A stretch of DNA of 64,000 nt from Tricholoma matsutake. Lineage: Eukaryota; Basidiomycota; Agaricomycetes; Agaricales; Tricholomataceae. The stretch's first letter is position 1. Each line of letters begins with the position of its first letter. Position numbers and translations under genes: made by a program. The stretch is from positions 7,378,001-7,442,000 of the forward strand of contig AP026543.1 of NCBI GenBank assembly GCA_026075535.2, given 5' to 3'. Positions 1 to 10,198 of this stretch are shown here, one piece after another. The notes below the pieces were generated by a model that had not been told where the DNA came from, made no database searches, and saw nothing but the letters and a program-made list of their open reading frames with translations.

Positions 1-3000
1 GATTACCGCATAAGCGATATCAGGTCGCGTTCCGAGCATCAGATACAATAAAGATCCGATCACAGACTGATATTTTGATCTAAGCGCTGCGTTTGGCGTC
101 GCTGTGTTCTCCGACGGTTTGTAGCCAGTCGGGAGCAGAGTGGGGGCAATCTTGGCATTTGTCATCTCGAACCTCTCAAGCACTTTGGCGAGATATTCTG
201 TTTGATCGAGTTTGACTTTTGCAGCGGTCTGGGTGACGCGCATGCCTAAGAATTCCGTGACTTTTTCAGTACTACGGCACTCCCAATGCTTCAGACAAGC
301 ATTCTTCTTTTCATCCACAAGTTTCTTGTTCTTGCCCATGAACAAGCCATCATCAACATAGACTAGCGCAATAACAATGCTGCCTGTCTTAGGATCCTTG
401 TGTATGAAGATGCCGGCATCGGAGCTGGCGCGCACGAACCCAATGGTGCGCATAAATGCCTCTAGCTCTCTCCACCATGCTAGTGAAGCCTGTTTAAGGC
501 CATACAATGCTTGGCGTAAGCGCATTACTTTGCGCTCTTTACCCTCAAGTTTGAAACCCTCGGGTTGATCCATATAGATCTCCTCATCAAGTTTGCCGTA
601 TAAAAATGCGGTTTTTACATCTAGACCGGTCATATACATGCCTTCTAGAGACGCAAGGGCAAACATGAGGCGTACGGTCTCGTAGCGGACTACTGGTGAG
701 AAAATCTCATCAAAGTCAACGCCTTCGACTTGTGAAAAGCCTTTGGCCACGAGTCTGGCTCGTTTTCTTCCGTCCGATTTCACAGAGAAAACCCATCTAT
801 TTTTGATCGTTTTTCGATCATGTGGAAGATCGACGATGTCATAGACTTGTCGCTTGCGAAGAGCCTCTAACTCTTCACGACAAGCCTGTTTCCACTCAAG
901 TTGCTGCTGCCGGGGTAGGCGCGCAATATCGCGAAATTGGTTTGGAACTAGGCTTTTTCCGCTTGATGGTGTGACTGCTTTTGACAACAGCCAGTGGATA
1001 AGCTCATCTCCACCTTCCTTGGTTATCTTTTTAATATAACCTGCTTCGTCCGGTTCCCCCATTGGGTAATCATGTTCTTGATTATTGGAATCGGGCACAC
1101 TCTCATGGGGTGCCGAACTCGGTCCAGTAACCGGTTCTTGCTGTTGAGGTCGTGGTCGTGTTCGGTTATGATCCGAATCTTGACCCACAGACTTCTTCCA
1201 ATATCGATCATGCGCAATGTCTCTCTCTATGTCAGAGGGGAGTTGCTGTTCTCCATAGGTATTGCCGGGACGGTTTGGGATTTTCCTCTGCCTGCCTGAT
1301 CGACGGGGCAATTGCTGCCATTCCTGTTGATCTTCACGTCTTGGACGAAAGTCCTCAGTGCTAACTGGAGGCGGCGGAGGAGGAGCGTTAGTCGCATCGT
1401 CATGCGCCTTTTGCTCGCTTGGTAAATCATCATCATCTTCTGATGATGGAGGAAGGGGCGGATTTTGTGGCGGTATAGGGTCATCGCCATCTGTTCCAGA
1501 TGAGTGGTCGTCATCTTCTGGTTCTGGTGGAAAATCACCAAGGTCTGTCTTGGCAGGAGTTTTAGCTCCGGGACAGCATGGGAACATCGTTTCATCAAAT
1601 AGTGCCGTAGCACCAATGAATATTGCGCCGTTTCGTCGCATGAAACGATATGCTTTAATGCCATCTTCTACTCCAAGGTACGTCATTAGCTCCGATCGAG
1701 GAGACAATGTTGTTGGACGTCCTTCCTTTGGTAGATAGACATAAGCACCGCAACCGAAGACCTTCAGATTGTTTAGATCTGGGCGGACCTTTGTCAGGTC
1801 CTCAAAAGGTGTCAGCCATTTCAGGCGCCTTATTGGGGTTCGGTTGTATAAATGTGTTGCATGTTCTATGCAAAATTCCCACCATGATTGTGGTAGACAA
1901 GCGGTGAATCGCAGGGTTTGCGACTTTTCCATTATTGTCCTTATGGCGCGCTCTGCGCGCCCGTTCTGTTGATGAACGTGGGGTGCAGACATCTCTATTT
2001 TGATGCCTAAATCCTTGAGCTGTTTTTGTAGCTCACGATCCTTGAACTCCCCCCCTGGATCGACACGCCAGCGCTTGATTGTAGCGCCATATTGGGTCTT
2101 AGCCATCGCTTGAAATTGTCTAATCGCTGCAGCAGCGTCAGATTTCTTTCTAAGGCATTGGACCCAAATATGTGACGTTTTGTCATCCAGAAATACAATG
2201 AAGTATTTATGTTTGTGGTACGATAGTACCGGGAGTTCCTTTAGGTCGGAATGTATTAATTCAAAGGATTTGTCAGCTCGTGAGTCTGACTCGGGAAAAG
2301 ATTTTGAGGTCATTTTCCCCTCTGCACACCCTGGACATATAATTTTGTCTTTAGGAATAATTAAATTCCTTGGGAATTTTATGGTGCTTTTAGGCATTTT
2401 CCCTAGCGCCTCTTTGGATGGGTGTCCAAGTCGCCTATGCCAAGTCAAGTAGTCAGCGACATAAATGGTCACGACATTAACCTTTTTGGTGCTCAATATA
2501 TGAGTCCGAGCCCAATAGATCGTGTCATTCCTCCTTAGAGGGACACAATGCATGATTGGGTTTCCATGCTCGATGAATGAAATGTATGCGGAGGAACCAC
2601 GCACATCACTTCCGTCTTGTAAAAAGACCCCCATTGACATCAATCGAGTATTAATGTCGGGTATGTAGTAGACGGGGTATAGTCGCGTTTCACGTGTCTC
2701 TGACTTCCCATTACATACTACCTGGTGTCTAATGAAGACTGCTCCTTTTCCTACTATATGAGTAGTACCAGTGGCCGTTTGGACCAAGGTAGAGTCCTTT
2801 CTCGGTAAAGGCTCGTAAGAAGCGAAATCTTTCATTTCACCAGTGAAGTGTTTTGATGCGCCTGAATCCATGATCCAGTCGGCACCTTTCTTACAATCTC
2901 CCTTTGCACACATAGCACATATATTAAGATTCACATAATTCCATGATACATTTAATAGCGGTAAAATTTCACATGAAAAGTTCGCTGTATTCATAGGAAT

Positions 3001-4266
3001 TTTAATCTTAGTGCTTGTGGCAGGGAAAAGGACTGACCTGTCATCATACGCCCCTGTATCAAGGGGTTCATCGACGAGCATTTCGTCGACGGCTTTCCAC
3101 ACTTCCTCGTCAGTTACTGGAGGTTCGGATCCGAGGGAGACGGTATCGTCTTCTACCTCCTCGATCGTTGCCTCGGTTTCTGGCTCTATCCTCCTTCTCT
3201 TACCTTCTCGCACCGTAAGGTGCTCTTCCAGCGGTCGCAGGTTTTTTGCGCTGCGCGGAAGTTGCATGCGCTCGAGGGTGTCTCGAGCTTGCTGGTATTC
3301 GGTGTAAACCGAGCGAGAAGAGGAGGCCGCGCCCGTGTATGCCTGTGCAGGCGGTCGGCGGCGAGGATCCCTTGTGGGAGTGTGTTCGCGTCGCTCGATG
3401 CGCTGTATGAGCGGCATCGGCGGTATGATGGTGCCATTACCATTTATGGTGGTAAAGGCATTGGAGGCGAGGTGGGTATGTTTCTCTTTTGGCTTCTCCT
3501 CCTTAGTCTTTCTGTCCCCACGTCGTCCACGTTTTCGGGACGAGTCTCCGTTGCTGTTTTGCCCTTCTTTGGGCTGCCATTTGGGGTTTCCCCCCTTGCG
3601 CTTAACAGCAGAAAGTTTGTTGGCCTGAGGCTGGCCAGCGGGCTTTCCAACTGCTGTGCGCCTTGAGGCTTCAGCAACAATGGAGTCCTTGACATGTTTA
3701 AATGTCAAGGCGCTAGTGGCGGTCGTGTTAAGGACCGTTGCAGACAATGAGTCGTACTCGCGCGGCATCGCAGCAAGTAGAATCATCGCCTGTACTAGCT
3801 CGGGGATGGCGACGTTAGCAGCCGTGAGGCGCTCAAATTTGTCAGCCATTCTTGCAATCTCCGGTGCGGGGTTCGCAGCCGGGATTTTGATTGCTATTGC
3901 GGACCTAAAGTCCGCGAAGACTTGGGAGGGGCCGTCCACACCATAATCGGTGTGGATGAGATCCCACACCTCCTCAGCAGTGTCCTTTGTGTTGGCACGC
4001 TGCCGAATGGAGGGGGCCAGGCGGAGCACTAGGCTACCAATAGCCTGGTCATTTTTGTTGCTCCAGGTCTGGAGCTTGGCATTAGCATCCGCTACCAAGG
4101 TAGCATTCGTCGCCGTCAAGGGAGGCGCCGGGGGCGGTTTTTGCTCCGCCCCGCTAGTTATTTGCCAGAGGCCCTGAGACCTGAGCCACGCCTTCATTGA
4201 GTCGGCCCATAAGATGTAATTTGATCCGTCGAAAGTTTGAACGAGTTTTTCAAGAGTTGAAGACAT
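1..4266 (-). CDS. Copia-1 Gag-Pol polyprotein, C-terminus beyond the window
   Basis: An open frame of 1,422 codons from the ATG at 4266, starting MSSTLEKLVQTFDGSNY, without a stop before the window edge. In order: a UBN2-like Gag; a short Cys cluster CAMCAKGDC that lacks the usual GH of a zinc knuckle; protease DSGASKHFTG; integrase with an H-x4-H (WHRRLGH) and C-x2-C (CPGC) finger; core residues D in VFLDDKT, D in RVDPGGEF and E in NGRAERAI; an acidic Pro-rich linker; RT with FLYGKLDEEIYM, LYGLKQA and the catalytic YVDD. Every catalytic residue that can be checked is present. It encodes what is needed to package, reverse-transcribe and integrate the element. It was probably active recently. 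Confidence 0.94.
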   Translation of the reverse strand, partial: MSSTLEKLVQTFDGSNYILWADSMKAWLRSQGLWQITSGAEQKPPPAPPLTATNATLVADANAKLQTWSNKNDQAIGSLVLRLAPSIRQRANTKDTAEEVWDLIHTDYGVDGPSQVFADFRSAIAIKIPAANPAPEIARMADKFERLTAANVAIPELVQAMILLAAMPREYDSLSATVLNTTATSALTFKHVKDSIVAEASRRTAVGKPAGQPQANKLSAVKRKGGNPKWQPKEGQNSNGDSSRKRGRRGDRKTKEEKPKEKHTHLASNAFTTINGNGTIIPPMPLIQRIERREHTPTRDPRRRPPAQAYTGAASSSRSVYTEYQQARDTLERMQLPRSAKNLRPLEEHLTVREGKRRRIEPETEATIEEVEDDTVSLGSEPPVTDEEVWKAVDEMLVDEPLDTGAYDDRSVLFPATSTKIKIPMNTANFSCEILPLLNVSWNYVNLNICAMCAKGDCKKGADWIMDSGASKHFTGEMKDFASYEPLPRKDSTLVQTATGTTHIVGKGAVFIRHQVVCNGKSETRETRLYPVYYIPDINTRLMSMGVFLQDGSDVRGSSAYISFIEHGNPIMHCVPLRRNDTIYWARTHILSTKKVNVVTIYVADYLTWHRRLGHPSKEALGKMPKSTIKFPRNLIIPKDKIICPGCAEGKMTSKSFPESDSRADKSFELIHSDLKELPVLSYHKHKYFIVFLDDKTSHIWVQCLRKKSDAAAAIRQFQAMAKTQYGATIKRWRVDPGGEFKDRELQKQLKDLGIKIEMSAPHVHQQNGRAERAIRTIMEKSQTLRFTACLPQSWWEFCIEHATHLYNRTPIRRLKWLTPFEDLTKVRPDLNNLKVFGCGAYVYLPKEGRPTTLSPRSELMTYLGVEDGIKAYRFMRRNGAIFIGATALFDETMFPCCPGAKTPAKTDLGDFPPEPEDDDHSSGTDGDDPIPPQNPPLPPSSEDDDDLPSEQKAHDDATNAPPPPPPVSTEDFRPRREDQQEWQQLPRRSGRQRKIPNRPGNTYGEQQLPSDIERDIAHDRYWKKSVGQDSDHNRTRPRPQQQEPVTGPSSAPHESVPDSNNQEHDYPMGEPDEAGYIKKITKEGGDELIHWLLSKAVTPSSGKSLVPNQFRDIARLPRQQQLEWKQACREELEALRKRQVYDIVDLPHDRKTIKNRWVFSVKSDGRKRARLVAKGFSQVEGVDFDEIFSPVVRYETVRLMFALASLEGMYMTGLDVKTAFLYGKLDEEIYMDQPEGFKLEGKERKVMRLRQALYGLKQASLAWWRELEAFMRTIGFVRASSDAGIFIHKDPKTGSIVIALVYVDDGLFMGKNKKLVDEKKNACLKHWECRSTEKVTEFLGMRVTQTAAKVKLDQTEYLAKVLERFEMTNAKIAPTLLPTGYKPSENTATPNAALRSKYQSVIGSLLYLMLGTRPDIAYAVI

Positions 4267-4503
4267 GATTCTGTGGTGGCAGCTGTTAAAAGCGCTCAAT
4301 CAGTCTTTTTACTCAATAAAACACGTTTAACGTTCTCAGGAGAAAACACTCCTTCAGAGTGGTTAACCCTAGTGAACCTAGGTTTTATGTGCAGCTCGCA
4401 GGGAGCGCAATGCAGCTCACGAAGAGCGCAAGGTTATAATTTGGAGACGATGAAGTCAACGTCGTTCGCAGCTAATTAAAGCGCGTTCGCGACGTGCCCA
4501 GCA

Positions 4504-4515
4504 GGGCCCATAACC
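4504..4515 (-). other. Primer binding site of Copia-1, half-tRNA type
   Basis: Directly after the LTR terminus the minus strand reads GGTTATGGGCCC. This is the complement of GGGCCCAUAACC, the anticodon-arm sequence of eukaryotic initiator tRNA-Met, and not of a tRNA 3' end. Drosophila copia is known to be primed by an internal half of initiator tRNA through the same sequence. Confidence 0.8.
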
Positions 4516-4809
4516 TGTTGGAGCAGACTATATACGCTGCACAGGGGAAGAGACAACACGTTCCTTACAACCTACCTGGGGTTTAGTTAGACTTACAGCT
4601 AGGGTTAGCAGAGGTAAGAACACTGTATTCCTACTACGGTACAGGTTCTCCTTATATACATAATAATAAGGACGTCACATGACTCGGGAATGTGTTTACC
4701 ACATGTATGCGCAGTAAGCGCAGTAACATGCGTATGCTGCATGTATCGCCTCATGTATACATGTGTATGCTGCATGTATTGCCTCATGCATCAGGGATTA
4801 ATTTCAACA
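4516..4809 (-). repeat. 5' LTR of Copia-1
   Basis: 294 bp, starting TGTTG at 4809 and ending CAACA at 4516 on the minus strand. A TATATAAG box lies at 4651-4658. Upstream of it is a direct repeat built on GTATGCTGCATGTAT, in copies near 4731 and 4767, which may be a U3 enhancer. It should drive transcription leftwards through the gag-pol frame. Confidence 0.9.
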
Positions 4810-6920
4810 GTTCGAAGATGTTCGTGACCTTTGAAGTCGATTCGAAGTAGTTTCGTGATGTTCAAACTGGTTTGAACTTGTTTGTGTGTGTTTGTGCATG
4901 TTTGTACAGTTCATAGAGTTTGTAGAGTTTGTAGACCTCTGTCCAGTGGTCCCCTTACACCTCTGGTGTAACCGTGCACCCAGGTGTGCACAGTAGACTT
5001 GGGCTAGTGGGCCATTGCTGTGCATGGCAAGTCTGAGTTCTCTATAGGGCAGGCACTTGGCTGTACATTGCACAGATTACTGTGTCTATAAGGGCAACCT
5101 TAGAGGCCACTTAATTAGTGGACTAGCAAAGGGAAATCTGAAGTTAAAATTATGGTACATATTACAGGGAGTGGAGGCACACCTAGCAAAGGGAAATCCA
5201 AAGAGAAAACTTCAAGGACCCCTTTGCCAATGCACAGTATATGTGAAGATTGCAAAAATCAAATAATAGCCTAAAAATAGAAAAGGCAGAGATAGGCAGA
5301 TCAAGGCCGCCAAATGATGTCATACCAAGGGGTAGATGTCAGAAAGGGTACTCCACCTCTAAATATAAAACTGTCAACATGCACAAATGTGATAGAAAGG
5401 GAAATTAGTAATAAAATAAGGAAAAATCATAGAAAATGAAGAATAGGAGGAAATGAAGTAAGGAAAAATATGGGACAAACATAAAAAATAGGAGAAACAC
5501 ACAGGGCACCCCCTAGTCCCCTTACAGTGTCAAGATGTTGTTGTTGTAGTGGTTGCCATGCCAATGAATGGCCTGTTGCCATTCCATTGTGGAACCACGT
5601 TCCTGAGGCCACTACAATGTGTGCAGTAAAATGGTTATGTGCATGATGAATTAGACCTCTCAATGTGTACCCTGTTTGTGTGTTATTGCAGTTACACTGA
5701 TGTTTTGTGTTAAAATTGGTGTAGTGCCACCCACCCACTGGAAAGCCAGCTGGGGAGGTAGACAATTAAATGTGGCTACTCTGACTTGTAATTGTCCACA
5801 TGCTTCACAGCGAGATGCTAATTCCTGGTGAAAGTTGTCAGTTGTCTCTCATATTGTTGGATGGGTTGTCACTCTCCACCTTCACACCCAAGACATGATT
5901 GGTTGGTTACATTTCAAAACATGTTCAAGCACTGATGAAATGCTAGTAAAAACACCCAAACTGAAATTGATCTGATAAGCACACCAGCCCTCTCTGCATG
6001 GAGTTGCATATATTAATGATAGCTGGTGCTGTTCAGGTGTAACAGGCCTGTTTGCATAATTATTGAATCCCTGTATCAACCCTGACATTAACCCATTATT
6101 GATTTCAGTCCAATTGACATTACTCATATAAGTGTTTTCACAGCCTGCTGTTGATCAGCACCCTCCCAAACCTCCATACAGAATGCAAGAAGGTGTTTAG
6201 TCCCATGTGCATGCATGATTTTGGTCAAACATTTGGACTTTGGAACCTTGAATTCCACATTCTTGATTTTTTGTTTTTGTGTATTATCACTGCTAGCCAC
6301 AATTACCTTAGGCATGCATCCACTGCACCGACTTACTTCACACCCTTGACATCCACAAGGTGTTTCTTCTGCCAGGTTGTCATATTGATGGTCCTGCTCA
6401 CTTGGTTTGCAAGTATCCAGATACTTTTCTGGTGTACTTCAAGTTTACACTCCCCCACAAGTCTATGTAGATTCCCACTGGACTCCCGCTAAAGTCTACA
6501 TAAAGTCCATGTAGTCCATGTTGCCTCCCACTCAAGTCCATGTAGACTCCATGTAGACTCCTACTGTGGTGGAAATGGCACTACATGTAGTTTACAGGAA
6601 CTCTTCATGATATATTAGCTTAAATTGAAGTGAAGAACATACAAGTCTTACCGGGAGTCTACATGAAGTCTTACATTGAATCATGAGCTCTGAATCAAAG
6701 TAATAATAGTAATTTAATACAATAATAGTAGTGCAACTAAAATGTAGGTGCGGGGGCGGGTGGTGATGTGGCTATTAGCACCCAATCCACCCTGTGAGTA
6801 AGTGCTCACAGTGGTGGGTGTCGGGTGCTGGGTGCTTGTCCTCCCATTCCCCTCACCTCACCCTATGAACCACCTGATGCGTAGGCATGGCACTGGGCAT
6901 CGTGTCATTTCCTCCCTCCT
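4810..6920. other. Unassigned DNA between Copia-1 and the minisatellite
   Basis: No convincing gene. 4815-4920 has many short TTCGAA/GTTTGAAC-like words. GCAAAGGGAAATC occurs twice (near 5126 and 5184). 6480-6670 carries scattered short repeats of AGTCTACATGGA-like words. Low-complexity AT-rich stretches fill the rest. Probably old transposon debris. Confidence 0.5.
5882..6315 (-). pseudogene. Two overlapping orphan reading frames, unknown
   Basis: A frame from 6315 to 6124 (63 codons) overlaps by four bases with a second from 6127 to 5882 (81 codons), which suggests one gene with a frameshift. The peptides (MPKVIVASSDNTQKQK... and MSNVNWTEINNGLMSG...) have ordinary, non-repetitive composition, unlike the neighbouring sequence. 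I recognise no domain. A transposase remnant is possible but unsupported. Confidence 0.25.
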
Positions 6921-6927
6921 CCCCCCC

Positions 6928-7212
6928 TTGTCATCTTGTCCCCTCATCATTTTGTTCCCCTTGTCATCTTGTCCCCTCATCATCTTGTCCCCTCATCATT
7001 TTGTTCCCCTTGTCATCTTGTCCCCTCATCATCTTGTCCCCTCATCATCTTGTCCCCTCATCATCTTGTTCCCCTCATCATCTTGTCCCCTCATCATCTT
7101 GTTCCCCTCATCATCTTGTCCCCTCATCATCTTGTTCCCCTCATCATCTTGTCCCCTTGTTGTCTTGTTCCCCCCTTGTTGTCTTGTTCCCCCATTATTG
7201 TCTTGTTCCCCC
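6928..7212. repeat. Minisatellite, 16/17-bp unit
   Basis: About 17 tandem copies of TCATCATCTTGTCCCC, alternating with a 17-bp form that has GTTCCCC, and decaying on the right into TTGTTGTCTTGTTCCCCC. All three plus frames and one minus frame stay open across it only because the unit contains no stop, so those frames are not genes. Confidence 0.9.
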
Positions 7213-7617
7213 CTCCTCACATCACCTTGTTCCTCCCTTGTCCTGTTGGCCTTTGGGATGCCTTGGTCAGTTCATTACTATGTTGAGTTCCATTGGCATC
7301 AATACCACTGTGGGATTGGAATGATACTTCTGGTGAAACTGCTGCAAGCTTTGACTGTCTCCTACAAGGTAACTTTGGCACAAGTCTATGTCTGATGTGC
7401 AATGCTCCAACTTACAGCTCCTCACGCTGTTTGTGTCCACGCTCTCGACTTTTTTCTTTAAGTTCTGGATGCCTATAATCATGATAGTCAGTGGCAGCCC
7501 ATAACATCATTCACACAAAAGCTTGGGCATAAAATACTGTCTATAGTAGTGCTGATTCCTTGTTAGACCATCTTCACCAACTTTGAATTTTTTGGGAGTA
7601 GCACAGGGTGCCATGTA
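7213..7617. other. Unassigned DNA left of the gag half
   Basis: Unique-looking sequence without a supported gene. By alignment with Gyp-C, the 5' LTR of Gyp-B would be expected to end near 7710, with sequence like CTCAGGCTAAATCA. No LTR start (TGTAAG) is visible to the left, so the LTR is missing, diverged or interrupted. Confidence 0.4.
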
Positions 7618-8478
7618 GTGTTTACTGAGGAGCTGATATCTGACTTGGACAATCTCAGTGGAAACTATTTCAGCCTGAGCATTTCAGCCCTCAAATCTCA
7701 GGCTAAATCACACCTTGACACCGACAACTTTCTTCACCTACTGAACCAACCCTGTCTCAGCAACCTTCCACCCTCATCCCACTCCTCACCAGGAGCACGA
7801 GAAGAAGTTTACAGGATTCTGGCCAACCAGCCAAATTCAAGACACTACCAACCACACAACGAAAGTGCCAGCACATCCGCCGATCACCGCCACTGTCAAC
7901 CACCAAACACTGATACTGACTTGTCCACTGACAAAAGTACACCAACCATCACAATTAACCATCTCAACTACTGGGCCGCACCACCTGCCGCTCAAACCAA
8001 AATGTCACCCTCCACACAACCCCTTGCTGAAGTGAAGGTCACAAAGATGAAGGAATGCCCGATGCTCACCGCCAGAAAAATCACCCCTCTCATCATGCAA
8101 CTGTGGACCCTTGCATGCAAACACTACAAGAAGCATGGTGGGAAGACAGACAATGAAATTGTCAGCTATGTCGCTGAGGGCATGTTTGAACCTCACCTTG
8201 TGGCATGGTACCAAGCTGACCAAACTCGGATTGATGCCCTCTCCCTGGATGGATACCTTGGTGAGCTCTCCCAACTTGTCCTGGAGAAGAACTGGGCCCA
8301 TGACATCCTCAAAACCATCCTCTCCTCACCGCAAGGTGACCAGGTCTTCATGGACTGGAAAATTGAGATTGAGAACCTGAACGCCATCCTCGCCACCTCT
8401 GCACTGGCCAAGGCCCTGACCAAGGCCAAACTCAAAAACCAACTCCAATCCAATCGTAGGGGTTGGGAGCATGTGTGA
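7618..8478 (+). pseudogene. N-terminal half of a Ty3/gypsy Gag (Gyp-B)
   Basis: An intact frame of 286 codons. From about residue 130 it matches Gyp-C Gag (28813-30290): PLAEVKVTKMKECPMLTAR, KITPLIMQ, VAEGMFEPH, YQADQT, NWAHDILK, FMDWKIEIENLNAIL. Similarity stops abruptly after QLQSN at 8452, and the last few codons are unrelated. The next expected residues, LHPDLRLN, lie 17 kb away on the other strand at 25191, at the broken end of Gyp-B. I read this as one gag split by an inversion. It has no zinc knuckle, protease or other pol domain of its own. Confidence 0.75.
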
Positions 8479-10198
8479 TGATGTGTCGATGCATTTGGAG
8501 ATGTTCCCAGAGCTTCCCCACAAAACCACTCCGAGACTATTTTGAACAATTTTGAATGACTTTGAATGATTTTGCAACACTTCAAGCAAGTTCAAATGAC
8601 TTCACAGCGCCTTGAATGCCTTTGGCCACCATATGCTTATCGCACTGCCCTTCAGACACACGCAGCACACCTTGTATGAGTTAGTGCATCGCATATCAAG
8701 CACCACTGGACATGAGGAGACTTGATGACAGGATTTTAGGATGCGATTGTGGTGCTTTGATGTCTTGATGATATATTGGATCAATAGGACAGGTATCCAT
8801 AATAAATTGTGACTCTATACATTTCCCTTCTCATCATCTTTCATTTATTTTATGAATTGCAAAGTTCTTTATTGTTTTATATCTTGCCTCATGTATTCCT
8901 CATGTTTTATTTCCTTTTAAGTACCATCTCTTCCAAACATATATAGCCTTGTACTAGCTACTTAGAAAGACAGAATAGATCGTCCTCTCACACCAATCGT
9001 CTGATTTAAGAGCAATTCTCTTGAGTCCAAGCCTCTCAACTTAGTCTCAAAGTTCAGTGTTTTATGCTGAACTTCTTTGAACTTCTTATACTAGCTTCTC
9101 GAAACAATTGTCTATTGTCTATCCCTTCTCAAGGCCTTTCTACATCTTTATAGTATATCCTCAGCCTTTGTTGAAGTCATCCTCATCCTCTATAAGCCCC
9201 TCAAACTTCTTTGAACTCATTTGAACATTATTGAACTTCTTTGAACTTTCTTTGAACATTATCGCAGTGCTTCATACACTCTCTAACCTCATTGAACATC
9301 ATCAGACCCTCCCTAAAGTCATTTCCCTAACCTCGGGTAACAGCGGTGATATTTAGTACCACATTGCAACCTTCTCTAACCTGTGTTACAGTATTTGACC
9401 GGTCACTTGTACACCATGGGTCACTTGTACATTTGCCTTTTTCTTACTCATATTGGCTCTGGGAATACATATATTTGCTTCCTGAGGTCCAACAAGTATC
9501 TATGCACTTTGCATAAGCAGTTGGTAGTGAATATCTAGGTTTGCTGTTTTAGGGTGGCTGATTGATCCGGTTTAGTGCATGATTGTAAAAATAGAAACCC
9601 AGTTCTTGGTGATGACAAGGACTATTTGAATGGAAAGAAAACTTCCCAACCCAATCTATGAGAGCCTGTTAACATATCTAACAGCAAAACTTCACTAACA
9701 AATGATGGAATCATGTTCTATGAGTCAGATTACACGAAATGATGAGGATAAGGGTGACATATGTCACATATGTCACAGGTACACATTTTGTGCTTTATAT
9801 TCTGTAGTACTTGATTACCTGACTATGGAGACTATATTTTGATACTATTAGGCATAGAAATACTGGTTTTAATTTTTAGAGCTCAGAATTATATACTATA
9901 GCCACTCTACAGGCTATTCTGGCAAAAGTGTACAAGTGAGCCATTTTGGTCAATTCAGGTACCATCGGAGTGTGATGCCTACCATGCATCCAGACTGCGA
10001 CCTCTGGATACCAGGTTGCATACACAACATATTTTGATGCCTACCTATCATATGTAACTCAGACCTTGACAATATCTCCCATAGATCTCTCACAGGAAGC
10101 CAAACATTGATTTAGTGTACATGTGACCGGTCAAATACTGTATACCATCCGAAGCCTTTTTGTGGGTTTTGTTTGGGTTTCCTGGTCAAGCATCATCA
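8453..10198. other. Repeat relic between the two inversion fragments
   Basis: No coding capacity. 8530-9300 is rich in TTGAACTTCTTTGAAC-like words. The reverse complement of 10142-10198 plus the bases just left of 9389 matches the sequence at 36765-36830 (AAACCCAAACAAAAC, then GGTATAACACA). That second copy is the empty site for the MITE at 9389-10140. The origin of 8453-9386 is unclear. Confidence 0.5.
9389..10140. mobile_element. TA-1, 752-bp MITE with Tc1/mariner-like ends
   Basis: Terminal inverted repeats of 25 bp (24 match) begin CAGTATTTGACCGGTCAC. The target TA is present on both sides (9387-9388, 10141-10142). The inner word GGTCACTTGTACA is repeated near the left end. There is no transposase frame. 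A related empty site, GGTATAACACA, is seen near 36817-36827, which supports TA as the duplicated target. Confidence 0.88.

Larger units (their letters stand above)
1..4809 (-). mobile_element. Copia-1, Ty1/copia LTR retrotransposon, cut by the left window edge
   Basis: The element reads from right to left: 5' LTR (4516-4809), primer site, a leader of about 240 bp, then gag-pol. The LTR ends are the inverted pair TGTTG/CAACA. The right flank 4810-4814 is GTTCG, the expected 5-bp target copy, but its partner lies outside the window. The DNA is rich in CpG and the single frame has no stop, unlike the gypsy elements further right, so this looks like the youngest insertion here. The order protease-integrase-RT identifies Ty1/copia. 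The RNase H end and the 3' LTR are not in the window. Confidence 0.95.

Noticed and set aside
1227..1738. Frames on both strands within 1,000-1,740
   Set aside because: They are shadows of the Copia-1 polyprotein in other frames, in its Pro/Asp-rich linker.
6887..7395. Three overlapping plus-strand frames of 116-197 codons
   Set aside because: They arise from the stop-free 16-bp minisatellite.
7618..8478. Intact solitary gag as a domesticated host gene
   Set aside because: It ends at the codon where Gyp-B gag resumes on the other side of the inversion, so it is a fragment rather than a gene kept by selection.
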